From: Bacteroidales bacterium
Lineage (GTDB): Bacteria > Bacteroidota > Bacteroidia > Bacteroidales > UBA932
Length of the DNA stretch: 64,000 bases
Direction of reading: 5' to 3'
NCBI GenBank assembly: GCA_029007435.1
Contig: JAQXHU010000037.1
Coordinates: 1 to 64,000, forward strand
The notes beneath the pieces were generated by a model that ran no database searches, was not told the DNA's origin, and worked only from the letters and a program-made list of their open reading frames with translations. A program made the position numbers and the translations under genes. Of the stretch, positions 17,705 through 27,217 are shown in pieces; within the stretch, counting starts at the first letter, position 1, and each line of letters starts with the position of its first letter.

Positions 17705-19381
17705 ATGACTTGTTTGAAGAATATGATGATTATGGCAGCGGCGGCAATAGTCTCGTCTGCTGCCCTTACATATACAGCGGCAGCGCAGGACGTCAAGAGA
17801 CTGTACGATGAGAACCGGCTTGTGGACGCCGTTCAGCTTTACGAGAACGGGGAAACGGCCGAGGCGGAGGCTCTGCTGTCCGCAATCTGCAAAAGTTCTC
17901 CTGACATTGACGCGGCCTGGTATTACAGGGGAATGGCGAGAATGCGAATGAACGACCCTGAGGAAGCGGAGACAAGCCTGAAAAAAGCGGTAAACCTCGA
18001 CTCCACCAACTATTGGTACAGATATATGCTCGCAGGGCTGTACGCAATGACCGACCGGATTGACCTGACCATTGATATGTACAAGTCGATGATGAGGGAC
18101 AATCCCAAGAAAACTGATTTGTACTACAGTCTCGCGAGACTTTACATTGAGCAGTCAAATTTCGACGATGCGGTCAAGACTATTGACGACATCGAGACTC
18201 AGTTCGGCAAAAGCGACGGGACAGTGATGACCAAATTCAATATTCTCAGGCAGCAGAACCGTCAGGAGGAGGCTTTCCGGATACTTGAGGAGTATAACAA
18301 GGAATATGCTTCCCCTCAAGTGCTTACAATGCTTGGCGACTATGCGATGGGAATGTATGACGACTCCACCGCCATTGCGAGATACGACGCAGCTCTTGAA
18401 ATTGACAGCGGATATGCACCTGCTGTGCTTGGAAAGGCCGAAACCTACCGCATAATCCGCAAATATCCCCAGTATTTCAAAACCCTGAACGGGCTTATGG
18501 CTGACGGGGATGTTCCGGCAGGCGCCAAGGCGGACTATCTTCAGGCCCTGGTCCGACAGGCTGACAGACAGTTCATCAACTCGTTCAGGGCTCAGTTCGA
18601 CACAACTATGGACATCACCACGAGGATGCATGCTTCCGATTCCTCCATCCTTGAAACCGCAGGTCTGTATTATTATGTGACCGGGCGCAAGGAAAAGGCG
18701 GCGGAGAGTTTCCGGAAAGTGATGGAAATCAATCCGGACAGTCCTGCAGCCGCAGCCGGATACATCCAGATGCTGATATACAGTTCGGCCTGGGACAAAG
18801 TCGTGGAGGAGAGCAACTCGGCCTTCTCGAAGTTCCCGGACGAGCCCGGGTTCCTGGATTTTGCCAATGCTGGAGAATACAACCGCAAGAACTACCAGGG
18901 AGTTATTGACAATTGCAGCAGGATGCTGGCAGCCGCTCCCCGTGACAGCGCTGTAGCATTGTCCGCCTGGAGCACAATAGGAGATATGCAACACCAGCTG
19001 AACGACCTGCCCAAAGCGTACAAGGCTTACGACAATGCATTGAAAATCAATCCTGATTATTCACCGGTGCTGAATAATTACGCTTATTTCCTTTCAATGG
19101 AGGGCAAGAAACTGAAGAAAGCAGCGGCGATGAGCAAGAAAACGGTGGAGGCAGAGCCTGACAACGCCACCTATCTTGACACCTACGGATGGATTCTCCA
19201 CCTGCAGGGCAAAAGCGCGGAGGCAAAACCATATTTCAAGCACGCTATGATGTACGGAGGAAAGGAAAGCGCCACCGTGCTTTACCATTATGCCGAGGTG
19301 CTCGAAACCCTGGGAGAAGACGATCTGGCAAAAGTGTACCGCCAGCAGGCCAAAAACAAAGAGCAGGAGGGCAAAGAATGA
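17705..19381 (+). CDS. Periplasmic tetratricopeptide-repeat protein
   Basis: 558 aa with an N-terminal signal (MTCLKNMMIMAAAAIVSSAA, cleavage near TAAAQ). Multiple TPR units follow through the whole length. Clear ones are AWYYRGMARMRMNDPEEAET (near 75), DLYYSLARLYIEQSNFDDAV (near 140), SVALSAWSTI-like units near 420 and AYDNALKINPDYSPVLNNYA (near 445). It ends ATGA-overlapped with the EnvC-like gene, so the two are translationally coupled. This hints at a scaffold for outer-envelope or peptidoglycan work, a role not shown by the sequence itself. Confidence 0.85.
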   Translation: MTCLKNMMIMAAAAIVSSAALTYTAAAQDVKRLYDENRLVDAVQLYENGETAEAEALLSAICKSSPDIDAAWYYRGMARMRMNDPEEAETSLKKAVNLDSTNYWYRYMLAGLYAMTDRIDLTIDMYKSMMRDNPKKTDLYYSLARLYIEQSNFDDAVKTIDDIETQFGKSDGTVMTKFNILRQQNRQEEAFRILEEYNKEYASPQVLTMLGDYAMGMYDDSTAIARYDAALEIDSGYAPAVLGKAETYRIIRKYPQYFKTLNGLMADGDVPAGAKADYLQALVRQADRQFINSFRAQFDTTMDITTRMHASDSSILETAGLYYYVTGRKEKAAESFRKVMEINPDSPAAAAGYIQMLIYSSAWDKVVEESNSAFSKFPDEPGFLDFANAGEYNRKNYQGVIDNCSRMLAAAPRDSAVALSAWSTIGDMQHQLNDLPKAYKAYDNALKINPDYSPVLNNYAYFLSMEGKKLKKAAAMSKKTVEAEPDNATYLDTYGWILHLQGKSAEAKPYFKHAMMYGGKESATVLYHYAEVLETLGEDDLAKVYRQQAKNKEQEGKE

Positions 19382-20568
19382 GACTGCGGTTCACATCAAT
19401 CTGTCTGGCAGCATTGATGCTCGCTCTTGCTGCGCCTTATTCCGGGAAAGCCCAGAATACCCGGGCGCAAGAGGAGAAAAAGGCTCGTCTTGAGAAGGAG
19501 ATTGCGTTGATTGACAAACAGTTGAAAGAAAATGCAACCAAGAGCAGCAACGCTATGGGAACATTGACTCTGCTTCGCAGCAAAATTGCCGGAAGAAAGG
19601 AGCTTGTGGCCGAGAGCGACAGGGAAATATCGGCGATATCCCGTGAGATAAATGCCAGGCAGAAAGAAATTGACCGCATCCAGAACAGGCTGGACACATT
19701 GTCAGCCTATTATTCGAAGCTCATCACAAGCGCATACAAGAACCGGGACACGAAAATATGGTATATGTATATCCTTGCGAGCGAGAACATCGGTCAGGCA
19801 TTCCGCCGTATGGCTTACATCCGGAATCTGTCTTCCAACCTCAACGCCCAGGGAGAGAAGATAAAAGAGACCCGTTCGGAACTCCAGAGAGAGACCGACT
19901 CATTGGCGGTAATCCGTTCCAGGGCACAGTCGCTCAGAAACCGCAGGGCGGCTGAGGTCTCCGCCTTGCAGTCCGAGGAGGCCGAGTGCGCCAAACTTGT
20001 CAGCCAGCTTCAGAGGAACAGGACAAAATACCAGAAAGAGCTTGCCTACAAGAAGAGGCAGGTTGACGCATTGAACCGTGAGATCGAGAGAATCATAGCA
20101 GCCGCCGTGAGTGGCAAGTCCGGCTCTTCCACCAAGGACAAGACAGTGGTTGACACCAAGTTGGACGCTGAGTTCGCACGCAACAAAGGCAAACTGCCGT
20201 GGCCAGCTTCCGGTCCTGTCGTGGACCATTTCGGGCAGCATTACCACCCTGTGTTCAAATCACTCAAACTGCCTTTCAACAACGGAGTGAATATCGCCCT
20301 TGAGAAAGGGAGTTCAGTCAAAGCGATCTTCAACGGCACTGTCAAACAGATAGTCGTGATGCCCGGTTACAACAAATGCGTACTCGTGCAGCACGGAAAC
20401 TATTTCTCATTCTACTGCAAACTCGGCTCCGTCACCGTCAAGGCAGGAGACAAGATAAAGACCGGGGACATCATCGGGACCGTGGACACTATCGACAATA
20501 TGACCCAGCTGCATTTCCAGATATGGCAGGGGACAAAGCCACAGAACCCGGAGCTGTGGCTGAAATAG
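19378..20568 (+). CDS. EnvC-like murein hydrolase activator with degenerate LytM domain
   Basis: 396 aa from ATG 19378, which overlaps the TPR stop. A signal peptide (to about residue 25) is followed by a long coiled coil (about 30-270, LEKEIALIDKQLKENATKSS and similar). The C-terminal LytM/M23 fold spans about 280-396. The zinc ligands of active M23 enzymes are lost: the usual HxxxD is N302-G-V-N305, and the HxH near the end is Q377-L-H379. This is the state of EnvC/NlpD-type factors, which activate cell-wall amidases rather than cut peptidoglycan themselves. The stop is 13 bp from the convergent yifB stop. Confidence 0.88.
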   Translation: MRLRFTSICLAALMLALAAPYSGKAQNTRAQEEKKARLEKEIALIDKQLKENATKSSNAMGTLTLLRSKIAGRKELVAESDREISAISREINARQKEIDRIQNRLDTLSAYYSKLITSAYKNRDTKIWYMYILASENIGQAFRRMAYIRNLSSNLNAQGEKIKETRSELQRETDSLAVIRSRAQSLRNRRAAEVSALQSEEAECAKLVSQLQRNRTKYQKELAYKKRQVDALNREIERIIAAAVSGKSGSSTKDKTVVDTKLDAEFARNKGKLPWPASGPVVDHFGQHYHPVFKSLKLPFNNGVNIALEKGSSVKAIFNGTVKQIVVMPGYNKCVLVQHGNYFSFYCKLGSVTVKAGDKIKTGDIIGTVDTIDNMTQLHFQIWQGTKPQNPELWLK

Positions 20569-20581
20569 ATGAGGCCATTGT

Positions 20582-22144
20582 TCAGCGAATGAACTTGTCG
20601 AGAAATCTGTAGCTCGCAGCCTCGGAGAGTATTTCGGGAGTTATCTTTCCTGTCTGCCCGTATGTGCCGGATGAGTATCCTATATCAGCTATTGTCCTTG
20701 ATATCTTGAGAATACGGGAAAATGCCCTGGCTGAAAGGCCCAATGTATTTGACAGTTTTTCCATAAAATCACGACAACGTGAATCCAGGTGGCAGTATTC
20801 CTCTATCATCTCCTGATTCATTTCCGCATTGACAAAGATACCTGTACCGGCGAACCTTTGTTTCTGCACCTCCCTTGCCGCAATCACTCTGGATGCGACT
20901 TCCGCACTTGACTCCTCTTTTCTTCTATGTACCAGCTCCCCGGGCGTTATCTGATTCATATACAGCTGAATATCTATCCTGTCCATTATCGGCCCGGACA
21001 GTTTGGCCAGATACGACTGTCTCTGCGCCGGGGAGCAGATGCACCTGTTCCCCACCCCGTAATACCCGCACGGGCACGGATTGGCGGCCGCCACCAGCAT
21101 AAACGAGGCCGGAAATTCCACTTTGGACCGCAGTCTGGAAATCACCACCTTTCTGTCCTCGATCGGCCCCCTGAGGGCTTCCGTTATGCTTTTGGGCATC
21201 AATGCGAATTCGTCAAGGAAGAGCACTCCGTTTTCCGCCAGTGACACCTCCCCGGGAATAATGTTCTCACCGTTCCCGCCACCGATGACAGCGGCCATAG
21301 ACGCACTGTAATGAGGAGCCCTGAAAGGCCTCTGGCGTATCAGGCCTGCACCTTTTCCGCCAAGCCCGGCCACAGAATAAATCTTGCTCGTCAAAATAGC
21401 CTCTTCTTTCCGCATCGGCGGCATTATCCCGACCAGTGCCCGGGCCAGCGAGGTTTTACCGGATCCCGGAGGGCCAACCATTATGACATTGTGACCTCCA
21501 GCAGCCGCAATCTCCAGTCCCCTCTTGGCCTGTCCCTGGCCAACAATATCCGCAAAGTCCATATAATCAGGCTTTTGACAGGGTCTTTCCACATCTGGAG
21601 ATCCGCATCCTCCAATCAGTAAAGACTCCGGCTCAGCCCCGTCTTCCAGTATCTTCAGGACGTCGGAGAGAGTCCTTACTCCGTATATATTAACATCCGG
21701 AAGTTCAGACGCCTCCATAGCCGACTCAAAAGGCAGGATACAGCCGTCGTAACCGGCCTTGCCGGCGAATTCCGCAATGGAAATGGCACCGGGGACAGGT
21801 CTTACCGAGCCGTCAAGCCCGAGTTCTCCCATTATTATGAATCTGTCCAGACGGGGGACATTTCGCTGTTCTGAAGCCGCTATGATACCGACCGCGATAG
21901 GCAGGTCATAGCCGCTGCCGTTTTTTCTGACATCAGCCGGAGCGAGATTTATGACAATTTTTCTGCCCGGAATCCTGAATCCCAAAGCCTGCAGGGCAGT
22001 CATTATTCTCAGAAGACTCTCTTTCACAGCCACATCCGCAAGTCCCACCAGATGAATTCCTATGCCGTTGCTGATGTCCACCTCCACTGTCACAGGCTCG
22101 GCCTGGATTCCCGTGCATTTGGCACAATAAATGTTTATTAGCAT
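20582..22144 (-). CDS. YifB/ComM-family Mg-chelatase-like AAA+ ATPase
   Basis: 520 aa from ATG 22144 (MLINIYCAKCTGIQAEPVTV), the usual family start; ATG 22162 would add six residues. The N-terminal ChlI-like domain contains GLADVAVKESLLRI and NLAPADVRKNGSGYDLPIAV. The AAA+ core has Walker A GPPGSGKTSLARAL, the RAPHYSAS motif, FLDEFALMPK (Walker B), and the Cys-rich NPCPCGYYGVGNRCICSPAQ. ComM-type proteins are hexameric helicases that extend branch migration when transformed DNA is integrated; in Bacteroidota the role is inferred. Confidence 0.93.
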   Translation of the reverse strand: MLINIYCAKCTGIQAEPVTVEVDISNGIGIHLVGLADVAVKESLLRIMTALQALGFRIPGRKIVINLAPADVRKNGSGYDLPIAVGIIAASEQRNVPRLDRFIIMGELGLDGSVRPVPGAISIAEFAGKAGYDGCILPFESAMEASELPDVNIYGVRTLSDVLKILEDGAEPESLLIGGCGSPDVERPCQKPDYMDFADIVGQGQAKRGLEIAAAGGHNVIMVGPPGSGKTSLARALVGIMPPMRKEEAILTSKIYSVAGLGGKGAGLIRQRPFRAPHYSASMAAVIGGGNGENIIPGEVSLAENGVLFLDEFALMPKSITEALRGPIEDRKVVISRLRSKVEFPASFMLVAAANPCPCGYYGVGNRCICSPAQRQSYLAKLSGPIMDRIDIQLYMNQITPGELVHRRKEESSAEVASRVIAAREVQKQRFAGTGIFVNAEMNQEMIEEYCHLDSRCRDFMEKLSNTLGLSARAFSRILKISRTIADIGYSSGTYGQTGKITPEILSEAASYRFLDKFIR

Positions 22145-22274
22145 ACTTATGAGTTTTTTCATAAATTTATGCCTTATATGCCCGCAGAGACTTAAAATTC
22201 ATAAAAAAGTCATTTAAAAAACATATAAATGTGGCATAAGTGCAATATATGTGGAGAAAGTAAAATAGGTTTAT

Positions 22275-23021
22275 ATGGCTGCCAATATTTTCACGTCCAT
22301 AGGTAAATACTGCATTTTCCTGAGGCAGGTTTTCCGCAAGCCCGAAAGCAGAAAAATGATAAGGAAACAGTTCATCATAGAGGCTGACAGACTGATTATA
22401 TCATCCATATTGATTGTAGGCATCATTTCCCTGTTTATGGGAGGTGTCCTTGTCATCCAGACTGCATCCAATATGTCAAATCCGATACTTGACAAGATGC
22501 TTATCGGCTATATGGTCAGGGAGAGTATGATCCTGGAATTCAGTTCCACAATGGTGTCCCTGATTCTCGCCGGGAAAATGGGTTCAAGCATCGCTTCGGA
22601 GATCGGAAGTATGAGGATAACACAGCAGCTGGACGCAATTGATATGATGGGTATCAACAGTGCGTCATTCGTGGCCAGGCCGAAGATTCTTGCCGCGACT
22701 GTGACGAGCCCGCTGCTCTGCCTGTTCAGTTTTGTGCTCGGCCTTGTGGGAGGAGGACTCACCACCTGGGCCACCGGAATCATTCCGATGGCAAAATATA
22801 TGACAGGTATAAGATACGCATTCACAGGCTTTTACATTGTATATAGCTGCATCAAGACATCAGTGTTCTGCTTCATCATTTCCACGGTGTCTGCCTATCA
22901 CGGATACTATGCAAAAGACGGTTCTCTCGGAGTAGGAAAATCCAGCACGAAAGCTATAGTCGCATCCAGCATACTCATACTGATGTCCGACCTGATAATG
23001 ACACAGCTTATGCTTTACTGA
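22275..23021 (+). CDS. mlaE: MlaE-family ABC transporter permease
   Basis: 248 aa with about five or six hydrophobic segments and the MlaE/DUF140 pattern: GKMGSSIASEIGSMRITQQL followed by DAIDMMGINSASFVARPKIL. This loop couples the permease to the ATPase. It belongs to retrograde phospholipid transport between the outer and inner membrane. The ATPase gene mlaF follows by 61 bp. The MCE substrate-binding protein normally found next is not here; pheS follows on the opposite strand. It is divergent from yifB across 130 bp without a clear TAnnTTTG box. Confidence 0.92.
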   Translation: MAANIFTSIGKYCIFLRQVFRKPESRKMIRKQFIIEADRLIISSILIVGIISLFMGGVLVIQTASNMSNPILDKMLIGYMVRESMILEFSSTMVSLILAGKMGSSIASEIGSMRITQQLDAIDMMGINSASFVARPKILAATVTSPLLCLFSFVLGLVGGGLTTWATGIIPMAKYMTGIRYAFTGFYIVYSCIKTSVFCFIISTVSAYHGYYAKDGSLGVGKSSTKAIVASSILILMSDLIMTQLMLY

Positions 23022-23082
23022 CAGGCATTTCCGGCATCACAGTATCGCAGCCTAATTCAATGTTATTTATTTAAAGAGGTTT

Positions 23083-23835
23083 ATGATTCAGGTAAAAGAC
23101 ATACGGAAAAGTTTCGGGGACAAGACAGTCCTGAAAGACATCAATATCAATTTCGAACCGGGGAAATGCAATATGCTCATCGGAGCGAGCGGCTCCGGAA
23201 AGACGGTTCTGATGAACATCGTGTCCGGCCTTGTCGCACCGGATTCCGGAAAAGTGCTTTATGATGACAAGGACCTTACGAAGATGGGCAAGGAGGAGAA
23301 AAAATTGATCCACCAGAAGATAGGAATGCTGTTCCAGGGCAGTGCATTGTTTGACTTCCGGACTGTTCTCGGCAATGTGATGTTTCCTATGGACTTTCTG
23401 ACAGACTGGAGTCTTGCGGAGAAAAAGGAAAGGGCCAGGTATCTTCTTGACAAGGTGAATGTCAAGGACGCTGAAGACAAATATCCCGACGAACTGTCAG
23501 GAGGAATGCAGAAAAGGGTCGGAATAGCCCGTGCAATCGCCCTGAATCCGGAATATCTGTTCTGCGACGAGCCCAACTCGGGTCTTGATCCTGAAACTTC
23601 GATTGTGATAGACAGGCTCATAAGTTCAATAACGAAAGAGTTCAGCATCACGACAATACTGAACACTCACGATATGAATTCCATAATGGAGATAGGAGAC
23701 AACATCGGATTCCTTTACCAGGGTGAAATCATCTGGCAGGGCGACCGCAACTCAATAATGTCCACGGACTGTCCCCAGCTCGTGGAATTTCTCTGCTCAA
23801 ACACTCTCGCGAGGAATATCCTGCGCAAAGGTTAA
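23083..23835 (+). CDS. mlaF: MlaF-type ABC transporter ATP-binding protein
   Basis: 250 aa with all ABC motifs: Walker A GASGSGKT (near 38-45), Q-loop MLFQGSALFD, signature LSGGMQKRVGIARAI, Walker B YLFCDEPNSGLDP and the H-loop NTHDMNS. The motif ...LFQGSALFDFRTV is typical of the Mla ATPase subfamily. It pairs with the MlaE permease upstream for phospholipid trafficking. The stop overlaps the convergent pheS stop by 4 bp. Confidence 0.93.
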   Translation: MIQVKDIRKSFGDKTVLKDININFEPGKCNMLIGASGSGKTVLMNIVSGLVAPDSGKVLYDDKDLTKMGKEEKKLIHQKIGMLFQGSALFDFRTVLGNVMFPMDFLTDWSLAEKKERARYLLDKVNVKDAEDKYPDELSGGMQKRVGIARAIALNPEYLFCDEPNSGLDPETSIVIDRLISSITKEFSITTILNTHDMNSIMEIGDNIGFLYQGEIIWQGDRNSIMSTDCPQLVEFLCSNTLARNILRKG

Positions 23836-24866
23836 ACCTCGACGCAGGAAGAGAATTCTTTCAGGAAACGCATATCGTTCTCGAAATAGTGGCGTAGGTC
23901 ATTGACCTGCCATTTGAGCATTGCGATACGCTCTATTCCCATTCCGAAAGCGAAGCCTGAATACTTTCTGCTGTCGATTCCTGAAGCCTCAAGGACATTC
24001 GGATCAACCATCCCGCATCCGAGAATCTCAAGCCAGCCGGTTCCCTTGCATATATTGCAGCCTTTTCCGTGACAGATGTTGCAGCTGACGTCAACTTCAG
24101 CCGACGGCTCGGTGAACGGGAAGTATGACGGTCTCATACGAATCTGTGTATCAGGGCCGAACATCTCGCGGGCAAACAGAAGAATAGCCTGTTTGAGGTC
24201 AGCGAATGTGACATTCTCGTCAATATAGAGGCCCTCCACCTGATGGAAAATGCAGTGCGCCCTGGCCGAAATGGCCTCATTTCTGAACACACGGCCCGGG
24301 CAGATGACCCTGATAGGAAGTTTCATTTTCTCCATAGCCCTTACCTGCACACTTGAAGTGTGCGTGCGGAGAAGCAGCGGATTAGGATGCCCTGCTGACA
24401 CGAAGAAAGTGTCCTGCATATCTCTCGCAGGATGATTCGGAGGGAAATTGAGAGCCTCGAAAACGTGATAGTCATCCTCAATCTCCGGGCCCTCGGCCAC
24501 ATCGTAGCCAAACTTGCGGAAAATATTGACTATCTGCTGCCTGGCTATCGACACAGGATGTCTCGACCCCAATTCCATAATGTCTCCGGGCATAGTCGCA
24601 TCGAACGAATCGGCCGAAGCGGCTCCGGAAGATACCATATTGGCCTTCATTTCCTCGATTTTAGCTGCGGCTTCCTTCTTTAGCACATTGAGTTTCTGTC
24701 CGAACTCCTTCTTCAGCTCAGGCGCCACAGTACGGAACTCCTCGAAAAGCCTGGTTATCTCGCCTTTCTTACCGAGAAGACGCACTCTCGCATCTTCTAT
24801 ATCTTTATCTGTCTTGCATTTAAGGTCTTTGACCTCGGCAAGCAACCGCTCAATTTCCTCTTTCAT
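23832..24866 (-). CDS. pheS: Phenylalanine-tRNA ligase alpha subunit
   Basis: 344 aa, normal for PheS. The N-terminal coiled coil (about 1-90) binds tRNA-Phe. The class II catalytic core has RHPVSIARQQIVNIF, NFPPNHPARDMQDTFFV, LLRTHTSSVQVRAM, RVFRNEAISARAHCIFHQVE and GFAFGMGIERIAMLKWQVND. A four-Cys cluster CNICHGKGCNICKGTG lies in the insertion before LEILGCGMVDPNVL, consistent with a zinc-binding loop. pheT is not adjacent, so the two subunits are encoded apart. A -7 element sits at 24894-24901. Confidence 0.97.
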   Translation of the reverse strand: MKEEIERLLAEVKDLKCKTDKDIEDARVRLLGKKGEITRLFEEFRTVAPELKKEFGQKLNVLKKEAAAKIEEMKANMVSSGAASADSFDATMPGDIMELGSRHPVSIARQQIVNIFRKFGYDVAEGPEIEDDYHVFEALNFPPNHPARDMQDTFFVSAGHPNPLLLRTHTSSVQVRAMEKMKLPIRVICPGRVFRNEAISARAHCIFHQVEGLYIDENVTFADLKQAILLFAREMFGPDTQIRMRPSYFPFTEPSAEVDVSCNICHGKGCNICKGTGWLEILGCGMVDPNVLEASGIDSRKYSGFAFGMGIERIAMLKWQVNDLRHYFENDMRFLKEFSSCVEV

Positions 24867-24893
24867 CTATATTAATTTTTATTTTGCAGTCTG

Positions 24894-24901
24894 CAAATTT
24901 A
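24894..24901 (-). promoter_or_regulatory. Promoter -7 element for pheS
   Basis: TAAATTTG on the minus strand, 27 bp upstream of the pheS ATG, matches TAnnTTTG. Confidence 0.5.
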
Positions 24902-24926
24902 ATATTTTCCTGCAACAATGACAATC

Positions 24927-25370
24927 TCACTTGCCGGAAGTGTGTCCGCTGGCCTTCTCAATCTTGGCCTTGCGCTTTTCACGTGCCTTCTGGCTCTTGG
25001 CCGCTCCGCTTTTCAGATAGGCCGCCCACTGCTCATCAGTGAAAATCCTCCTGTAAGTCTTGTCAATCTGTTCCATCCACTTGTCGCGGACATTATTGTA
25101 CATATCGTAATTGTCAACTCTGGAACGCTGGAGCTTCTCTGATTCCTCTTTCCAGGCGGCATAGTCGTGCTGGAGAGTGGAATCCACATAAAACACCTGA
25201 CCCGGGTCGAGCTTGAGAAGTTCGGCCAGCCTGTCCGCCTCTTTGGCAGCCATTTCTTCCGTTGTCGGAATCTTCTGTTCATCCTGTTCCTGGGCAGCCG
25301 CATTGGCCTGCGACATAAACAAAATCGACAATACTGTCAAAATCGTGGAATTGATAGCAAAAAATTTCAT
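24927..25370 (-). CDS. Small exported helical protein, unknown function
   Basis: 147 aa from ATG 25370. A Sec signal (MKFFAINSTILTVLSILFMS, cleavage near QANAAAQ) is followed by an almost entirely alpha-helical, charged mature part: TEEMAAKEADRLAELLKLDP, LQHDYAAWKEESEKL and RRIFTDEQWAAYL. A Lys-rich tail (KAREKRKAKIEKASG) ends it. The LxLxxxQ...F...DEQW layout recalls Spy/CpxP-like or DUF4890-like periplasmic proteins, but no LTxxQ pair is clear. It is divergent from the C69 dipeptidase with a shared 53-bp promoter region. Confidence 0.62.
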   Translation of the reverse strand: MKFFAINSTILTVLSILFMSQANAAAQEQDEQKIPTTEEMAAKEADRLAELLKLDPGQVFYVDSTLQHDYAAWKEESEKLQRSRVDNYDMYNNVRDKWMEQIDKTYRRIFTDEQWAAYLKSGAAKSQKAREKRKAKIEKASGHTSGK

Positions 25371-25391
25371 AGATTTGTAAATCTTAATTGA

Positions 25392-25399
25392 CAAATTTA
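25392..25399 (-). promoter_or_regulatory. Promoter -7 element for the small exported protein
   Basis: TAAATTTG on the minus strand, 22 bp from ATG 25370, inside the divergent intergenic region shared with the C69 dipeptidase gene. Confidence 0.45.
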
Positions 25400-25423
25400 A
25401 ACAAATTAAAACAGAACTGCAAA

Positions 25424-27217
25424 ATGAAAATCAGAACATTACTGTTCTCCGCCTTCGCAGCGGGAATGATACTGCACGGCACAGGCTCGGACGCCTGCAC
25501 CAACATTCTGGTCACCAAGGGAGCGAGCGTTGACGGATCCTGTATGGTGTCTTATGCGGCAGATTCACACTGGCTGTACGGCGAACTCTACTTCAAGCCG
25601 TCAGCTTCCTGGAAAGACGGGGCAAGGCTGGCAGTGCACGACTGGGACTCCGGCAAATATCTCGGTGAAATTGACCAGGTTCCACACACCTACAAGACGG
25701 TCGGCAATATGAACGAGCATCAGCTGATTATTGCGGAGACGACTTTCGGAGGACGCCACGGCCTTGATGACCCTGATGCAGTAATGGATTATGGTTCATT
25801 GATATACATCACTCTCCAGCGCGCCCGCACAGCCCGTGAGGCTATCAGCATAATGGACGCCCTGACTCAGAAATACGGGTATTATTCCGAAGGCGAATCC
25901 TTCTCAATCGCCGACAAAGATGAGGTCTGGATAATGGAGATGGTGGGCAAAGGCGGAGAAAAAGCAGGAGGAGAAAAAGGCTCTGTCTGGGTGGCAGTAA
26001 GAGTGCCTGACGGATATATCAGCAGCCACGCCAACCAGTCGAGAATCACCCGTTTCCCATTGAACGACCCTGATAATTGCCTCTATTCCAAGGATGTCAT
26101 CACTTTCGCAAGGAACCGTGGCTGGTTCAGCGGAAATGACAGCGAATTCAGTTTCAGAGATGCCTACTGCCCTCTGGATTTCAGCGGACTGAGAGGATGC
26201 GAGGCCAGAGTCTGGAGCGCATTCAACATTCTCGGAGGAGGCAAGTTCGCCTGGACCGACTGCTCCGGAAAGGAGATTGTGAAGAATTCCTACGACTATG
26301 TGGACTATGCAATGGGACACAACCCGGAGAACAATATGCCGCTTTTCATAAAACCAGCCAAGAAGGTGTCTGTCAAGGATATAGCCGACGTTATGAGAGA
26401 CCATTACGAGGGAACCCCTATGGATATGACACAGGATATCGGAGCCGGAGGAAACGCGCTGCCTTACAGGTGGAGGCCTATGGGATTCGAGTACAACGGT
26501 GAGAAATACACCAACGAAAGGGCAATCGCCACCCAGCAGACCGGATTCTGGTTTGTCGGACAGTCAAGAGGAAGTCTTCCGGATGTAATAGGAGGCATTA
26601 TCTGGTTCGGCACGGACGATGCCGCGACATCTTATGTGACACCTGTTTATACCAATACTGAAGAAGTACCGGAGTGTTTCAGGCAGGGCAATGGCGATCT
26701 GCTGCACTACACCTCCACTTCATCGTTCTGGATCAACAACCGCATCTCCAATGCCTGCTACAAGATGTACAACTATATGGCTCCTTATGTAAGGGAGAGA
26801 ATTGACAGTTTCGAGACAGACCAGATGAAGAGTGTCCAGGATACTGATCTCAAGGCTCTTGAGCTTTACAGGGCGGCAGAGAAAAAAGCTGTCAAGAAAA
26901 ACACAAAGAAGAATCCTTCATACGATCCAAACGTTGACACCGGAGACGCTTTCGCTTCTGTAAAGAGCTATCTCACAAAGTATTCCGTCAGCACAGCACA
27001 GGACATTTTCTCCCAGTGGCAGAATCTTGAGGAGACTTTGCTCGTGAAGTTCATTGACGGAAATATAAAAGCGCAGAATCCTGATGGCTCATTCAAGCAC
27101 ACCAAAGATTCTGCGCACGTTCCTGACGGCCTGACCCAGCCAGGATATACCGATTACTGGAAGAAAGCCGTAGCTGAATCACACGGAGAAACCGTCAAAG
27201 TACACGTTCTGCACTGA
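25424..27217 (+). CDS. C69-family dipeptidase
   Basis: 597 aa from ATG 25424 ([20 protein letters not shown]). The signal is followed by [18 protein letters not shown], with Cys25 as the expected N-terminal nucleophile exposed by cleavage, as in family C69 (PepD). Further family patterns are [44 protein letters not shown] and the late [17 protein letters not shown]. It probably hydrolyses dipeptides in the periplasm, in line with the S46 peptidase elsewhere in the window. Its 3' end overlaps the convergent clpB by 23 bp. Confidence 0.92.
   Translation: MKIRTLLFSAFAAGMILHGTGSDACTNILVTKGASVDGSCMVSYAADSHWLYGELYFKPSASWKDGARLAVHDWDSGKYLGEIDQVPHTYKTVGNMNEHQLIIAETTFGGRHGLDDPDAVMDYGSLIYITLQRARTAREAISIMDALTQKYGYYSEGESFSIADKDEVWIMEMVGKGGEKAGGEKGSVWVAVRVPDGYISSHANQSRITRFPLNDPDNCLYSKDVITFARNRGWFSGNDSEFSFRDAYCPLDFSGLRGCEARVWSAFNILGGGKFAWTDCSGKEIVKNSYDYVDYAMGHNPENNMPLFIKPAKKVSVKDIADVMRDHYEGTPMDMTQDIGAGGNALPYRWRPMGFEYNGEKYTNERAIATQQTGFWFVGQSRGSLPDVIGGIIWFGTDDAATSYVTPVYTNTEEVPECFRQGNGDLLHYTSTSSFWINNRISNACYKMYNYMAPYVRERIDSFETDQMKSVQDTDLKALELYRAAEKKAVKKNTKKNPSYDPNVDTGDAFASVKSYLTKYSVSTAQDIFSQWQNLEETLLVKFIDGNIKAQNPDGSFKHTKDSAHVPDGLTQPGYTDYWKKAVAESHGETVKVHVLH

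Noticed and set aside
18155-18994. 279-codon open frame antisense to the TPR gene
   Set aside because: The sense strand encodes clear TPR repeats with a signal peptide; the antisense frame shows no recognisable motif.
22145-22274. Inverted repeat TTATGCC/GGCATAA between yifB and mlaE
   Set aside because: The arms are short and far apart in AT-rich DNA; chance is a sufficient explanation.
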